Notes: generated from the letters alone by a model not told the origin. A DNA stretch of 34,845 nucleotides from Candidatus Siliceabacter maunaloa (GCA_024330185.1 JANDLV010000040.1:1-34845), one strand, 5' to 3'; counted from the stretch's first letter, positions 1 to 8,500 are shown. Numbers and translations: made by a program.

Positions 1-2
1 CG

Positions 3-137
3 GCCTCCTGCTGGGCGGCCGACCGCGGCCCGGACGCCGCGACCGCGACCGCGGCCGCCCAGCAGGCCGTCGCGGACGCCGCGACGCGCGCCCTCGGCGT
101 CGACGGCGACGTCGGCGAGCGCGACCGGGCCGCCTGA
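3..137 (+). CDS. C-terminal end of an unknown protein (partial)
   Basis: An open frame runs in from the window edge and stops with TGA at 135-137. The visible 44 residues are rich in Ala, Asp and Arg and resemble no family I know. Support is the unbroken frame and the strong stem-loop that follows directly, as expected at the end of a transcription unit. The 5' part lies outside the window, so function cannot be judged. Confidence 0.4.
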   Translation, partial: ASCWAADRGPDAATATAAAQQAVADAATRALGVDGDVGERDRAA

Positions 138-148
138 ACCGGCCCCCA

Positions 149-188
149 AGAGCGCCGGGAGGACGGAGTTTCGTCCCCCCGGCGCTCT
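149..188 (+). terminator. Long GC-rich stem-loop between a partial gene and ssb
   Basis: The arms 149-165 and 172-188 pair over 17 bp with one mismatch around a 6-nt loop (166-171). The outer 11 bp (AGAGCGCCGGG / CCCGGCGCTCT) pair perfectly. No T-run follows, so it is either an actinobacterial-type terminator without a U-tract or an mRNA processing/stability element ahead of ssb, whose start codon is 50 bp downstream. Confidence 0.55.
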
Positions 189-238
189 ACACCTCCCCAC
201 ACCCACCCACGGGGCCACGCCCCAGAGAGGAACCCCCC

Positions 239-700
239 ATGGCCGCCACCAACGTCAACCGCGTCGTGCTGACCGCCAACCTCACCCACGACCCCGTGCT
301 GCGCTCCACCAGCGCGGGCACCGACGTCTGCTCGCTGCGCCTGGCCTGCAACACGCGCCGCAAGGACCCCAGCGGCGAGTGGGTCGACAAGCCCAACTAC
401 TTCGACGTCACCGTGTGGGGCGCCCAGGGCGCCAACTGCGCGCGCTACCTGGCCAAGGGCCGCCCCGTGGCCGTCGACGGGCGCCTGGAGTGGCGCGAGT
501 TCACCGACAAGCAGGGCAACAACCGCCAGACGGTCGAGATCGTCGCCGACAGCGTCCAGTTCCTGGGCTCGGGCGACAGCGACGGCCGCTCCGCCGGCCC
601 GGCCAGCGACCTGCCCAGCGACAGCGTCGCCACGACGCCCGCCGGCGAGCAGGCGCCCGCCCGCGCCGGCGGCTACGAGGACGACGACATCCCCTTCTAA
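239..700 (+). CDS. ssb: Single-stranded DNA-binding protein (SSB)
   Basis: SSB coats single-stranded DNA during replication, repair and plasmid or conjugative transfer and recruits partners through its C-terminal tail. The 153-aa protein opens with an OB-fold of bacterial SSB type (NRVVLTANLTHDPVLR, then FDVTVWG and GRLEWREF), followed by a disordered Ser/Pro/Ala-rich linker from about residue 115. It ends in the canonical acidic tip DDDIPF. Length is normal for actinobacterial SSB. The ATG is preceded by AGAGAGGA at good spacing, downstream of the 149-188 hairpin. Its neighbours are mobile-element genes rather than rpsF/rpsR, so this is most likely a plasmid or ICE-borne SSB and not the chromosomal housekeeping copy. 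Confidence 0.95.
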   Translation: MAATNVNRVVLTANLTHDPVLRSTSAGTDVCSLRLACNTRRKDPSGEWVDKPNYFDVTVWGAQGANCARYLAKGRPVAVDGRLEWREFTDKQGNNRQTVEIVADSVQFLGSGDSDGRSAGPASDLPSDSVATTPAGEQAPARAGGYEDDDIPF

Positions 701-749
701 AGACCACCACAGGGCCCACCCCGGCCCCGGCCCCGTCGCTCCCACATCC

Positions 750-847
750 GCGCCCGCCCCCGGCGGGCGCCCGGGCGACGCGCCGCCGAACCGATCCCAC
801 ATCAGCAGACCCTCGAGGCGGGCGCCCATCGAGCACCCGCCTCGAGG
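750..847 (+). promoter_or_regulatory. Two consecutive stem-loops upstream of the 77-aa gene
   Basis: GCGCCCGCC (750-758) pairs with GGCGGGCGC (762-770). A second perfect 12-bp inverted repeat, CCTCGAGGCGGG (811-822) with CCCGCCTCGAGG (836-847), has a 13-nt loop. The second ends 35 bp before the start codon at 883 and just before the AGGAG ribosome binding site. No T-run follows either. They may be terminators or mRNA stabilisers; the sequence alone does not decide. Confidence 0.4.
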
Positions 848-882
848 CGCTGGCCTGGGCCCAGACCGACAGGAGCCCACCG

Positions 883-1116
883 ATGACCTTCCCGCCCCGC
901 CGGCGCCCCGCCGCGCCGCGCTGGTCGCCCTACGAGCAGCCCCACGACCCCGAGCCCGCGTGCTTCGTCGCCGGCGAACGCGTCCGTCACCACCACGAGC
1001 CGCGCCCGGGCCACGTCGTCAGGACGCTCGCCCGCGACGGGCTGGTCGAGGTCGACTTCGGACGCCACGGCCTCACCGTGATCGCCGCCGAGGACCTCGA
1101 GCCCGCCTCGAACTGA
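883..1116 (+). CDS. Small basic unknown protein, possible SH3-like barrel
   Basis: A 77-aa protein of unknown function. The start chosen is ATG 883, with AGGAG about 7 bp upstream; the longer open frame upstream overlaps ssb and is unlikely. After an Arg/Pro-rich N-terminus the segment ACFVAGERVRHHHEPRPGHV, then VRTLARDGLVEVDFG, alternates short strands and turns. That resembles small KOW/SH3-like barrels that bind nucleic acid, but this is inference from pattern only. It is one of the small plus-strand genes between ssb and the ArdC-like gene and probably belongs to the same mobile-element regulon. Confidence 0.7.
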   Translation: MTFPPRRRPAAPRWSPYEQPHDPEPACFVAGERVRHHHEPRPGHVVRTLARDGLVEVDFGRHGLTVIAAEDLEPASN

Positions 1117-1212
1117 CCCGCACGCGCCACCAACCACAGCGAAGCGCCTCCGCCTCGCGGCGACGCCCGCCCCCGCCACGTTGCGGACCCCACCACCGAG
1201 AGGAGAAGCATC

Positions 1213-1572
1213 ATGCGACAGCCCCTGCCCCAACGCCTGAGGGGCCCGACGACCTACCTGACGACCGGCCGGCGCTTCGCGCTGCACCTCACCCCCGAGG
1301 CGCACGGCGCGATCGTCGCGGTCATCGACACGCTGGGCCACCCGCTCGACGCCGGCCCACTCGCCGCGCTGGGAGAGTCCGAGCTCGGGCGCCTGCGCGA
1401 CGACCTGACCACGCTGCTGGGCGACGCCGCGGCGCACGGCGAGTGCCCGCACTGCCACGACACCGAGGAGGTCGAGACCGCCACCCGTCGCGACCCGGTG
1501 ACCGGGGCGTGGGACACCGAGACGGTGCGCTGTGGGTGCACCGGCGGGTCCGACGATGAGCCGCCCTACTGA
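1213..1572 (+). CDS. Unknown 119-aa protein with C-terminal zinc-ribbon cysteines
   Basis: Function unknown. A strong GAGAGGAG site precedes ATG 1213. The N-terminal two thirds is helical-looking (HLTPEAHGAIVAVIDTL, then LGRLRDDLTTLLG). The C-terminal third carries CPHCHD and, about 30 residues later, CGC, a likely zinc-binding site. The first five residues (MRQPL) and the first 15 coding bases are identical to those of the gene at 2109. The stop lies 17 bp inside the next gene (start 1556), implying coupled translation. Confidence 0.75.
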   Translation: MRQPLPQRLRGPTTYLTTGRRFALHLTPEAHGAIVAVIDTLGHPLDAGPLAALGESELGRLRDDLTTLLGDAAAHGECPHCHDTEEVETATRRDPVTGAWDTETVRCGCTGGSDDEPPY

Positions 1573-1984
1573 CGCGCGGGCGTGGCCCGAGCGCGTCAGC
1601 GACGCGCAGGCGCTCGCACTGACCGAGGCCCGCACGCTGTGCGAGCGCCACCGCGCCGACCTGGGCGAGGGACGCTGCCCGGCCCCCGAGCTGCGGGGCG
1701 GCCACTGCGGCCCCTGCCGGCCGCGGGTGGAGTACCGCAGCCGGGGCGTGGGCATCGCCCTGCAGACCCCGGCCGGCCATGCCGCCGACCTGGCCTGGCA
1801 CACCTACTGGCGCGAGCACGAGTACCGCACGCTGGACGCCCAGCTGATGGCCGGCGCGCCGGCCCGGCCCAGCCACGAATACCACGAGTGGGTGTGGTTC
1901 TCGTGGGCCCACCTGGGACGCCTGCACCGCGACGACCTCGTCGCTCAGCAGGCACCGACCCAGTTGCAGCTCGCCGTCGAGTGA
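1556..1984 (+). CDS. Unknown 142-aa protein, Cys/His and Trp rich
   Basis: Function unknown. ATG 1556 is preferred over the upstream frame opening at 1532 because it gives the usual short overlap with the preceding gene. Four cysteines in the first half (CERH, then CPAPE, then CGPCRP) could bind a metal. The second half is rich in aromatic residues and contains WHTYWREHEYRT and HEYHEWVWFSWAHLGR, a composition more typical of a folded enzyme-like or phage-type protein than of a random frame. It sits in the small-gene series between ssb and the ArdC-like gene. Confidence 0.72.
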   Translation: MSRPTDARAWPERVSDAQALALTEARTLCERHRADLGEGRCPAPELRGGHCGPCRPRVEYRSRGVGIALQTPAGHAADLAWHTYWREHEYRTLDAQLMAGAPARPSHEYHEWVWFSWAHLGRLHRDDLVAQQAPTQLQLAVE

Positions 1985-1991
1985 GCGACGC

Positions 1992-2013
1992 GCCGCCGCG
2001 TCGCAGCGGCGGC
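1992..2013 (+). promoter_or_regulatory. Stem-loop in the gap before the 87-aa gene
   Basis: GCCGCCGC (1992-1999) and GCGGCGGC (2006-2013) form a perfect 8-bp stem around a 6-nt loop, starting 8 bp after the previous stop codon. The position suits a terminator or 3'-end stabiliser for the upstream pair. No T-run follows. Confidence 0.35.
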
Positions 2014-2108
2014 CCACAACCCCCTCGTCGTGCGCCGGAGTCCGCCGCACGGCCCCACGCGGACCGAGCCGACCCGGCTGGCCGCCCCATCACCCCAAGG
2101 AGACACCC

Positions 2109-2372
2109 ATGCGACAGCCCCTGACCACGCCCACCCAGATGCTCCCGTCCGACGAGACCGACGAGACCACCGCCGGACAGGCGCGCAGCGACGCCACCGC
2201 GCCGGCGGCCGACCGCCGCGGCGCGTGCTGGTACGCGCTCATGCGCAGCCGCGCCCAGCCCGGCAACTCTACGGGCCACGCCGCGGGGCGCCCGCGCTCG
2301 CGCGCCATCCACTGGTCGCGCACCACCGCGCGGGCGACCGACGAGAACCCGAATACCCGAGAGGCCGCCTGA
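2109..2372 (+). CDS. Small unknown hydrophilic protein
   Basis: An 87-aa hydrophilic protein of unknown function, preceded by AAGGAG at correct spacing. It begins MRQPL like the gene at 1213, and the first 15 bases of the two genes are identical, but similarity ends there. The body is rich in Thr, Ala and Arg with one RRGACWYALMRSRAQPG segment. The TGA stop overlaps an ATG at 2372 that would open only a 12-codon frame, which I do not call. The coding status rests on the ribosome binding site and frame, so confidence is moderate. Confidence 0.55.
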   Translation: MRQPLTTPTQMLPSDETDETTAGQARSDATAPAADRRGACWYALMRSRAQPGNSTGHAAGRPRSRAIHWSRTTARATDENPNTREAA

Positions 2373-2492
2373 TGGCCCAGTGGCCTCAGCTGCGCGACCA
2401 GATCCAGTAACGCCCCCCAAAGCGCGGCTCCCATCACGCATCCCGACCAACGCGCGGATGCCACGAAAAACCCTCAGCGAGAGGAGGAGGCC

Positions 2493-2996
2493 ATGACCTC
2501 CACCACGACCGCGTCCGCCCCGGGTGACCAGGTGCTCGACCATGCCAACGGCGAGCTGCTCGACGTGCGCGAGGCGCCCACCGACCGCCTCGCGCGCTTC
2601 CTCGAGGACAGCGCCGAGCTGGCCGGCAAGCTGGGCGAGGCCAAGAGCGCTGTCGAGCGCGAGGTGCTGCGCCGCATGGACGCCGATGCCTCGTGGACCG
2701 CAGTGGCCGGCGAGTTCGAGCTGCAGGCTCCCAGCCCCGAGGCCGGCATGAGCTACTACGAGGTCGACGTGCTGCACGACGCGCTGGTCGACTTGGGCCG
2801 TCGTGGGGTGATCGGCCGCCAGGCCGCCCGCGCGGCGCTCAAGACCGAGATCACCGTCGAGCGCAAGGCCCAGCGCGCCGGCGTCAAGGCGCTGCTGAGC
2901 CTGGGCGGCGAGGTCGCCGCCGCCGTCGCGGCCTGCGAGCGCCGCCGCGAGCAGCCGCCGCGGCGCACGGTGCGCGTCCGCCGCGCACGCCAGTAG
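2493..2996 (+). CDS. Unknown 167-aa helical protein
   Basis: Function unknown. GAGAGGAGGAGG just before ATG 2493 is one of the strongest ribosome binding sites in the window. The protein looks mostly helical: residues about 25-65 (DRLARFLEDSAELAGKLGEA and onward) have coiled-coil character. A middle segment YYEVDVLHDALVDLGRRGVI is followed by a basic C-terminus with repeated Arg that could contact nucleic acid. No catalytic motif is visible. It resembles small accessory proteins of actinobacterial phages and plasmids only in general character. Confidence 0.75.
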   Translation: MTSTTTASAPGDQVLDHANGELLDVREAPTDRLARFLEDSAELAGKLGEAKSAVEREVLRRMDADASWTAVAGEFELQAPSPEAGMSYYEVDVLHDALVDLGRRGVIGRQAARAALKTEITVERKAQRAGVKALLSLGGEVAAAVAACERRREQPPRRTVRVRRARQ

Positions 2997-3061
2997 GCCC
3001 GGCCCCCAACCACGGGGGGCGCGCAGCGTACGAGCGCGCCACCCAGCCCAGCAACCGGCAG

Positions 3062-3093
3062 GGCCGCCGGCGCCACCACCGGCGCCGGCGGCC
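3062..3093 (+). promoter_or_regulatory. Perfect 13-bp stem-loop upstream of gene 3122
   Basis: GGCCGCCGGCGCC (3062-3074) pairs with GGCGCCGGCGGCC (3081-3093) around a 6-nt loop. It lies 65 bp after the previous stop and 28 bp before the next ATG, leaving just enough room for the ribosome binding site. It is another case of the hairpin-before-gene layout of this region. Confidence 0.4.
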
Positions 3094-3121
3094 GGCTGTC
3101 CCGACCCGAAAGGCACACACC

Positions 3122-3319
3122 ATGAGCGACGACGACCTCGACCGCGCAGAGTTCGCCGACCCCGGCGGACGCAGCGCGCTGCGCGCCCCGTCGCGCAGGA
3201 ACCCGCGCAACCTGCCCTGCCCCACGTGCGGGCGGCCCGATCGCCTGACGCTCGCCGACCAGTCGCGCGGCTATCAGTGCGATCGCTGCGCCGACGCCGC
3301 CGAGGGGTGGGGTCCGTGA
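3122..3319 (+). CDS. Small zinc-ribbon protein
   Basis: A 65-aa protein whose C-terminal half has a classic two-knuckle zinc ribbon: CPTCG near residue 37 and CDRC near residue 55, separated by a short hydrophilic loop with DRLTLADQSRGYQ. Such mini zinc ribbons usually bind nucleic acid or other proteins; the role here is unknown. ATG 3122 follows a CGAAAGG site. The TGA overlaps the GTG of the next gene by 4 bp, so the two are probably translated together. Confidence 0.75.
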   Translation: MSDDDLDRAEFADPGGRSALRAPSRRNPRNLPCPTCGRPDRLTLADQSRGYQCDRCADAAEGWGP

Positions 3320-3708
3320 CCTCCCTCGACGAGGCGATCACCGGCGCCCACCGCGCGCTGGCGGGCGACTCCAACGACGCAGAGCACGAGGCCCTCGGCG
3401 CGCTGCTGGCGGCGCTGGAGGCCCGCGCGGCCCAGCCTCACCCGACGCCCTACGAGGCGTCGGTCGAGGACTGCACCGACGCCCTGGCCGCCTACCGCGT
3501 CACCTGGAGGATCGATCTGGACGCCCGGTCCCCCCGCGACGCCGCCGTGCGCGCGCTGGCGATCCAGCGCGCGCCGCAGTCCATAGCGGTGGTCTTCGAG
3601 GTCGCCGCCGACGGCGGGCCCGGCGTCGCGATCGACCTGCTCGAGGAGCGCGCAGCGATGAGCGCAGCGAGCTCCTCACCGCAGCCCTCGGCGGACGGCG
3701 GCGTCTAG
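3316..3708 (+). CDS. Unknown 130-aa protein coupled to the zinc-ribbon gene
   Basis: GTG 3316 is chosen because it overlaps the upstream stop as GTGA and follows a G-rich site; the frame opening at 3226 would overlap the zinc-ribbon gene heavily. The core segment VTWRIDLDARSPRDAAVRAL, then AIQRAPQSIAVVFEV, looks like the small alpha/beta domain of many short actinobacterial plasmid and ICE proteins, where it recurs beside antirestriction genes. I know no function for it. The C-terminal Ser/Pro tail looks disordered. Confidence 0.72.
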   Translation: MTSLDEAITGAHRALAGDSNDAEHEALGALLAALEARAAQPHPTPYEASVEDCTDALAAYRVTWRIDLDARSPRDAAVRALAIQRAPQSIAVVFEVAADGGPGVAIDLLEERAAMSAASSSPQPSADGGV

Positions 3709-3761
3709 GCGGCCCACCAACGGCGCGCCCGCCGACGCGCCACAGCACCCCAGGCGAACCG

Positions 3762-3791
3762 CCCGCCGGCGCCCCATCGGGCGTCGGCGGG
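3762..3791 (+). promoter_or_regulatory. Stem-loop upstream of gene 3822
   Basis: CCCGCCGGCGCCC (3762-3774) and GGGCGTCGGCGGG (3779-3791) pair with one mismatch around a 4-nt loop, 30 bp before ATG 3822. A weaker inverted repeat (GGCGCG/CGCGCC) lies near 3722-3741. There is no T-run. Confidence 0.38.
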
Positions 3792-3821
3792 CCCCTGCCC
3801 GACCCACCACAGGAGGCACAC

Positions 3822-4214
3822 ATGACCGACCACCACCGCGAACGCCCCGCCGGGCCGGCCGCGACGCCGCAGCGCGTCAGCGACGCCCTCGCGCAGATCG
3901 CCCACAGCCAGCGCGCCGTCGCGCAGGCCAGCGTGGACCTCGACCGTGTCGCCGCCGACCTCGAGGTCGCCACCATCCGCGTCGCCGACCTGGAGGACCT
4001 GCGCGATCCCCGCCTCCAGCAGATGCTCAGGCGGCTGCGGGCCAAGGCCGAGGCGTGGCAGACGCTGAGCGAGGCCCTGGACGACAACGCCCGCGGATCG
4101 CTGAGCGCCGCCGACGTCTGCGCCGTGGGCTTCGCCCAGCAGGAGACCCTGGCCGCCGACCACGGGCCCCCGGCCGCCCAGCCCGCCATCGTCACGTCCG
4201 GGCGGTCGCGATGA
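3822..4214 (+). CDS. Unknown 130-aa coiled-coil protein
   Basis: Function unknown. AGGAGG precedes ATG 3822 at ideal spacing. Residues about 18-90 form a long predicted helical hairpin with heptad-like spacing of Leu, Val and Ala (RVSDALAQIAHSQRAVAQAS, then LQQMLRRLRAKAEAWQTL). This suggests an oligomerising or scaffold protein. The TGA overlaps the ATG of the next gene (ATGA at 4211-4214), so it starts a coupled trio that ends with the ArdC-like gene. Confidence 0.75.
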   Translation: MTDHHRERPAGPAATPQRVSDALAQIAHSQRAVAQASVDLDRVAADLEVATIRVADLEDLRDPRLQQMLRRLRAKAEAWQTLSEALDDNARGSLSAADVCAVGFAQQETLAADHGPPAAQPAIVTSGRSR

Positions 4215-4450
4215 GCAACGAAGAGATCGCGCGCTGGAACTCCCGCGCCCCGCTGCGACTGGCGACCATCGGCACCCAGCGCACCGACGCGGTCTGCGTC
4301 GACATCGAGCTCACCGACGGCCACGGCCACCGAGCGGTGGTGGCGGTCTGGGCGACCACCGTGGGCGAGGCGGTGATGAACGCCGAGGCCTGCTGCGACG
4401 AGCACCTGGGCGGCGAATGGGTCCTGAACGACTGGAAGGGCCTGCGATGA
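4211..4450 (+). CDS. Unknown 79-aa protein in the ArdC operon
   Basis: Function unknown. The ATG overlaps the previous stop and its own TGA overlaps the next ATG, so it is the middle gene of a tightly coupled trio. The sequence LRLATIGTQRTDAVCVDIEL, followed by RAVVAVWATTVGEAV, suggests a compact alpha/beta fold, and the C-terminal EHLGGEWVLNDWKGLR is well formed. Small proteins of this kind often precede antirestriction genes on mobile elements, but no specific role can be assigned. Confidence 0.72.
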   Translation: MSNEEIARWNSRAPLRLATIGTQRTDAVCVDIELTDGHGHRAVVAVWATTVGEAVMNAEACCDEHLGGEWVLNDWKGLR

Positions 4451-5412
4451 GCCGCCCGACCCCGAGCGAGGCCGAGCGCCAGGCCCAGCGTGAGCGCAAG
4501 CGCGCCGAGGCCGAGGAGCTCCTCGACGAGCTGATGAGTCAGGAGGGCTGGCAGGCGTGGCTGCGCCTGCGCCGCGGCGTGCACGACTACTCGTGGACCA
4601 ACCAGGTCCTGCTGATCATGGGCGCCTTCAGGCAGGGCTTCGCGCCGTCGCTGGTCAAGCCCGCCTCGCGGTGGCGCCAGGACGGCTACCACCCCGCCAA
4701 GGGCACCCGCGCGCTGTACGTCTGGGCGCCCCACTCGCGGCTGCGCCGCGACGCCACGTGGGCCTGCTGCAGGGACACCCTGACCGCACGGCAGCGCACG
4801 TGCCCGAAGTGCGCACGCCAGCAGACCTACTTCCGCCTGCGCCCGGTCTTCGACACCAGCCAGGTGGCCAGCTTCGACACCGGCCAGGCACCCCCGACCG
4901 CCCCGCCGCAGGGCGAGCCGATCGGCGGCGACCAGCTGGGGTGGATGCTCGAGCCGCTGGCCCAGCACGCCGTCACGGCGGGCTGGGCGGCGTCGGTGTC
5001 CCTGACCGACGCCTCGACAGGCGGCGAGGGCGGCTGGTTCGATCACCGCTCGCGGCACCTGGCGGTCTGCGCCACCGACCCCGACGGCCAGCCGATCGCG
5101 CCCAACGCCCGCCTGCGGGTGCTGCTGCACGAGCTGGCCCACGCCCAGGGCATCGGCAGCCACGACGACCACCACGGACTCTCCTACGCCGAGGCCGAGG
5201 TCTGCGTGGAGTGCGTCAGCTACCTGGTCGCGGCCAGCGCCGGTCTCGATACCGCCGGGGAGGCCATCCCCTACCTGGCCGGCTGGGGCGGCGACCAGGC
5301 CCGCCAGACCGTGCGGCGCATGGCCGCCCTGATCGATGCCACGGCCAAGACGCTCGAGGAGCCGCTGCTGGCGCTGGCTGACCAGCGCCCCCAGGCCGCG
5401 CCGGCGCGCTGA
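4447..5412 (+). CDS. ArdC-like antirestriction protein (ssDNA-binding domain plus zinc metalloprotease)
   Basis: ArdC-type proteins are made by plasmids and ICEs on entry into a host and protect the incoming DNA from restriction. The 321-aa protein has the usual two halves. Residues about 20-145 match the ArdC N-terminal ssDNA-binding domain (YSWTNQVLLIMGA, then WAPH, then RLRPVFDTSQV). Residues about 160-320 hold a zincin with HELAH at 228-232 and downstream glutamates E251/E255. Oddly, C107, C108, C119 and C122 form a probable zinc knuckle inserted between the usual strand and the VFDTSQ strand. ATG 4447 overlaps the preceding stop. The family call is confident; antirestriction activity is inferred from the family. 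Confidence 0.85.
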   Translation: MSRPTPSEAERQAQRERKRAEAEELLDELMSQEGWQAWLRLRRGVHDYSWTNQVLLIMGAFRQGFAPSLVKPASRWRQDGYHPAKGTRALYVWAPHSRLRRDATWACCRDTLTARQRTCPKCARQQTYFRLRPVFDTSQVASFDTGQAPPTAPPQGEPIGGDQLGWMLEPLAQHAVTAGWAASVSLTDASTGGEGGWFDHRSRHLAVCATDPDGQPIAPNARLRVLLHELAHAQGIGSHDDHHGLSYAEAEVCVECVSYLVAASAGLDTAGEAIPYLAGWGGDQARQTVRRMAALIDATAKTLEEPLLALADQRPQAAPAR

Positions 5413-5440
5413 CGCGGCGCCCTCCCCCCGAGACCCACAC

Positions 5441-5481
5441 CGCCAGGCGCGCCCGCCCCCCCGGCGGGCGCGCGCCTGGCG
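5441..5481 (+). terminator. Very stable stem-loop between the ArdC-like gene and the methyltransferase-helicase
   Basis: The arms 5441-5457 (CGCCAGGCGCGCCCGCC) and 5463-5481 pair along their whole length apart from a 2-nt bulge, with a short C-rich loop. It sits 28 bp after the ArdC-like stop and ends 12 bp before the GAGAGGAGG of the next gene. It is the strongest hairpin of the region and could be a terminator, attenuator or processing site. No T-run follows. Confidence 0.5.
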
Positions 5482-5506
5482 ACCATCCCAACGAGAGGAG
5501 GTGCCC

Positions 5507-8500
5507 GTGGAGGGCACACACCGACCCCCCACCGCGCCCCAGGGCGACGGTGCCAAGCGCGCGCGCCTGGACGGCGGCGCGCTGACCGAGGAGACCGTGG
5601 CCTCCAGCGCCGCGGTCCTGCGCCGCGGCGCACGCCACAAGGGCCTGCAGCAGTACTTCTCCCCGCCCGAGGCCGCCCAGCTGGCCGCCCGCGTCATGGG
5701 CGGCGACACGCCCTACGGCCCGGCGGTCCTGGACCCCACCGCCGGCGACGGCGCGCTGCTGGCCGGCTGGCCGCCCCAGCGGCGCTTCGGCGTGGAGATC
5801 GACTCCGACCAGATCAAGGCCGGTGACTACACCGCCGTGCACGGCGACCTGCAGCGCGTCTACCCGCTGCTGCGCCTGGCCGGCGTGCGCGTGGGCGCGG
5901 TGGTCTGCAACCCGCCCTTCGGGCTGGACTGGCACGACGCCACCACTGACCAGCAGGCCAACTCCACCCTGCTGTGCCTGCGCTTCGCGCTGGGGCTCCT
6001 GGACGACCACGGCCAGGGGCTGCTGATCGCCGGGCGCGAGCGCTTTGCCCGCGAGCTCGCCGGGCGCCCCGAGGCCCACGGCGTCTACGCCACCGTGGAC
6101 TGCGACGACCTCTTCGATGGCGTGGCGCTGCCGTGCGTGCTGGCCTTCTTCGTGGCCCCGGCACAGCGCACCACCCGGGCCGCGCTGGCGGTGCAGGCCC
6201 CCCGCGCCCAGCTGGGCGACCTGGCCGACGAGGTCATCGCCGCCCGCGAGCAGCGCGCCAGCAGGGTGTCGGGCTTCTGCGCGCCCGACGAGATCGACCG
6301 CGTGCGCGGCGCGCTGACCACCGTGGGGCGCGAGCACGACCGCCGCCGCGCGGCCCGCACGCGGCGCCAGCGCCACGACGTCGAGCTGCGCGGCGAGCGG
6401 ATCGCCTGCCACCCCTCGGCCTTCGCCAAGCTGGCGCTGGCCGAGCGCGGCCAGCTGCGCGCGATCGAGGGGCTGGACGGCAAGTCGATCCGCTACTTCG
6501 GGCTCAACCTGCGCGACTGGCGCGCCCTGTCCGAGGCGGGCCAGGACGGCGCGCTGACGCTGGCCCCCGGCTTCGCGGCGGCCGTCGAGCGCGCGGTGGG
6601 CGACGCGGTGCGCGAGGCCACCCCGATGTATGCGGTGCGACCCCAGATGCGCCTGGGCTTCGTGGCCGATGTCGACCGCCTGCGCTGCCGGCGCGACGAC
6701 CCCACACGGGGCTTCCTGGCCGGTGAGCGCTACCCGCTGCGCTCGCGCACCAAGGTCGACCACGAACACGGCCAGAAGACCGTCGAGACCAAGCACGGCC
6801 CCGAGCTGTGCGACTACCGCCAGGAGCGCAAGCTGCTCGAGCTGACCGTGGGCGAGCACGTCTTCAACGAGTCACCCGAGGACATCGCCTACCTCATCGA
6901 GCACTTCGAGATTCCCGACCCCGGCGACGTGGGCAGCCGCTACCCCGAGCAGGTCCAGCGCGCACGGACCATGCTGGACCAGATCGCCGAGCGCCGGCAG
7001 TTCACGTGGCGACGCTTCCAGCGCGAGGACCTCGCCCGCCTGCTGGTCAAGGGCTCGGGCGTCCTGGGCCACGAGCAGGGCCTGGGCAAGACGCTGCAGC
7101 AGCTGGCCTTCGCCGAGGCCGCCCCGCGCCTGCACGGTTCCCAGCACTGCGCGCTGTTCGTCGTCCCCCAGGACCTCATCCCCCAGTGGCAGCGCGAGGC
7201 CCAGCGCTTCTTCGGGCGCACGCTGGAGCCGATCGGCGACCAGGGCGCGGCCAAGCGCGTGGCCGCCCGGTTGCGCCGCGGCGGCGGGGGCTGGTTCGTG
7301 ACGTGGTACGAGGCCCTCAGCCTGCGCGGGCGGCGCGACGAGGCGCTGCCGGTGGTGTCGGTGCTGCGCGACGGTGAGCGCCGCGCCGACGTCCCCGCGG
7401 ACAACGCGGCGCCCCTGACCTCCCTGGAGGTGTGCCCCGCCTGCCGCGAGCCGGCCGGCGAGCACTACCGCGACGGGATCTGCCGCGCCTGCGGCCACGT
7501 CCACCGCCGCCTGCGCGTGCCCACCGTCGCCTCGCTCCTCTCCACGGCCTTCGGGCGCGGAGTGATCTGCGTCGACGAGCTGTCGATGATCCGCGGCGAG
7601 GGCTCGCTGCGCTCCCACGCCATACGCGGGCTGCGCGCCCGCCACCCCCTGGGCGCCACGGGCACCCCGATCGCCAACTACGTCGACGACCTGTTTCCCG
7701 GCTTCTGGTGGGCGCTGGGCAACGCCAGCGCCCGCTGGCCCTACGACTACCACGGCCGCGCCAAGTTCCAGGCCGACCACTGCGTGATCGAGACCCAGAC
7801 GCACGAGCGCGACGACGGCACGGTCACCCAGCGGCGCAAGGTGCTGCCCGAGGTCACCAACCTCTCGGTGCTGTGGCGGCTGCTGTCGGGCGGGATGGTG
7901 CGCCGGCGCATGGAGGACACCGGCGAGGACCTCGTCGAGCTGCGCTACCACCCCACCCGGGTGCCCTTCGGCCAGCGCCAGCTCGAGCTCCACGAGCGCT
8001 GGCTGAAGGACTTCGAGCGCTTCTTCACCCAGACCCACCCCGACTCGCCGCTGGTCAAGGCCGGCGTGGTGCACCTGTTCTGCGCCGCGGTCGGCCAGCT
8101 TCCCAAGCTGGAGTACGCCGCCACCCTGCCCCAGTCAGACCCCGACCTGGAGTGGACGCAGATCGCGGCCTCCAACTGGACGCCCAAGACCCTCAAGGCC
8201 CTGGAGCTGTGCCTGGAGCGCGTGCGCGCCGGTGACAAGGTCCTCATCGGCTCGTGCCTGGTGGAGACGGGGCGCTTCCTGGCCCACCACCTGTGCCAGC
8301 GCGGCGTACGCGCCGTACACATCGTCGAAGAGCGCCAGGGCCGCGCCCAGACCAAGAACCCCGCCAAGCGCGCCGACGCCATTCGCGCGTTCATCGACGG
8401 CGACGCCCAGGTGCTGTGCGCCGGGGTGCAGGCCGTCAAGCTGGGCCACAACCTCGACACCGCCTCCAGCGTGATCCTCACCGGGCTGCCCTGGAGCTTC

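Noticed and set aside
5216-6859. 547-codon minus-strand open frame across the ArdC-like and methyltransferase genes
   Set aside because: It is antisense to two genes with clear catalytic motifs and encodes low-complexity Gly/Ala/Val/Arg-rich sequence, as expected from an opposite frame in GC-rich DNA.
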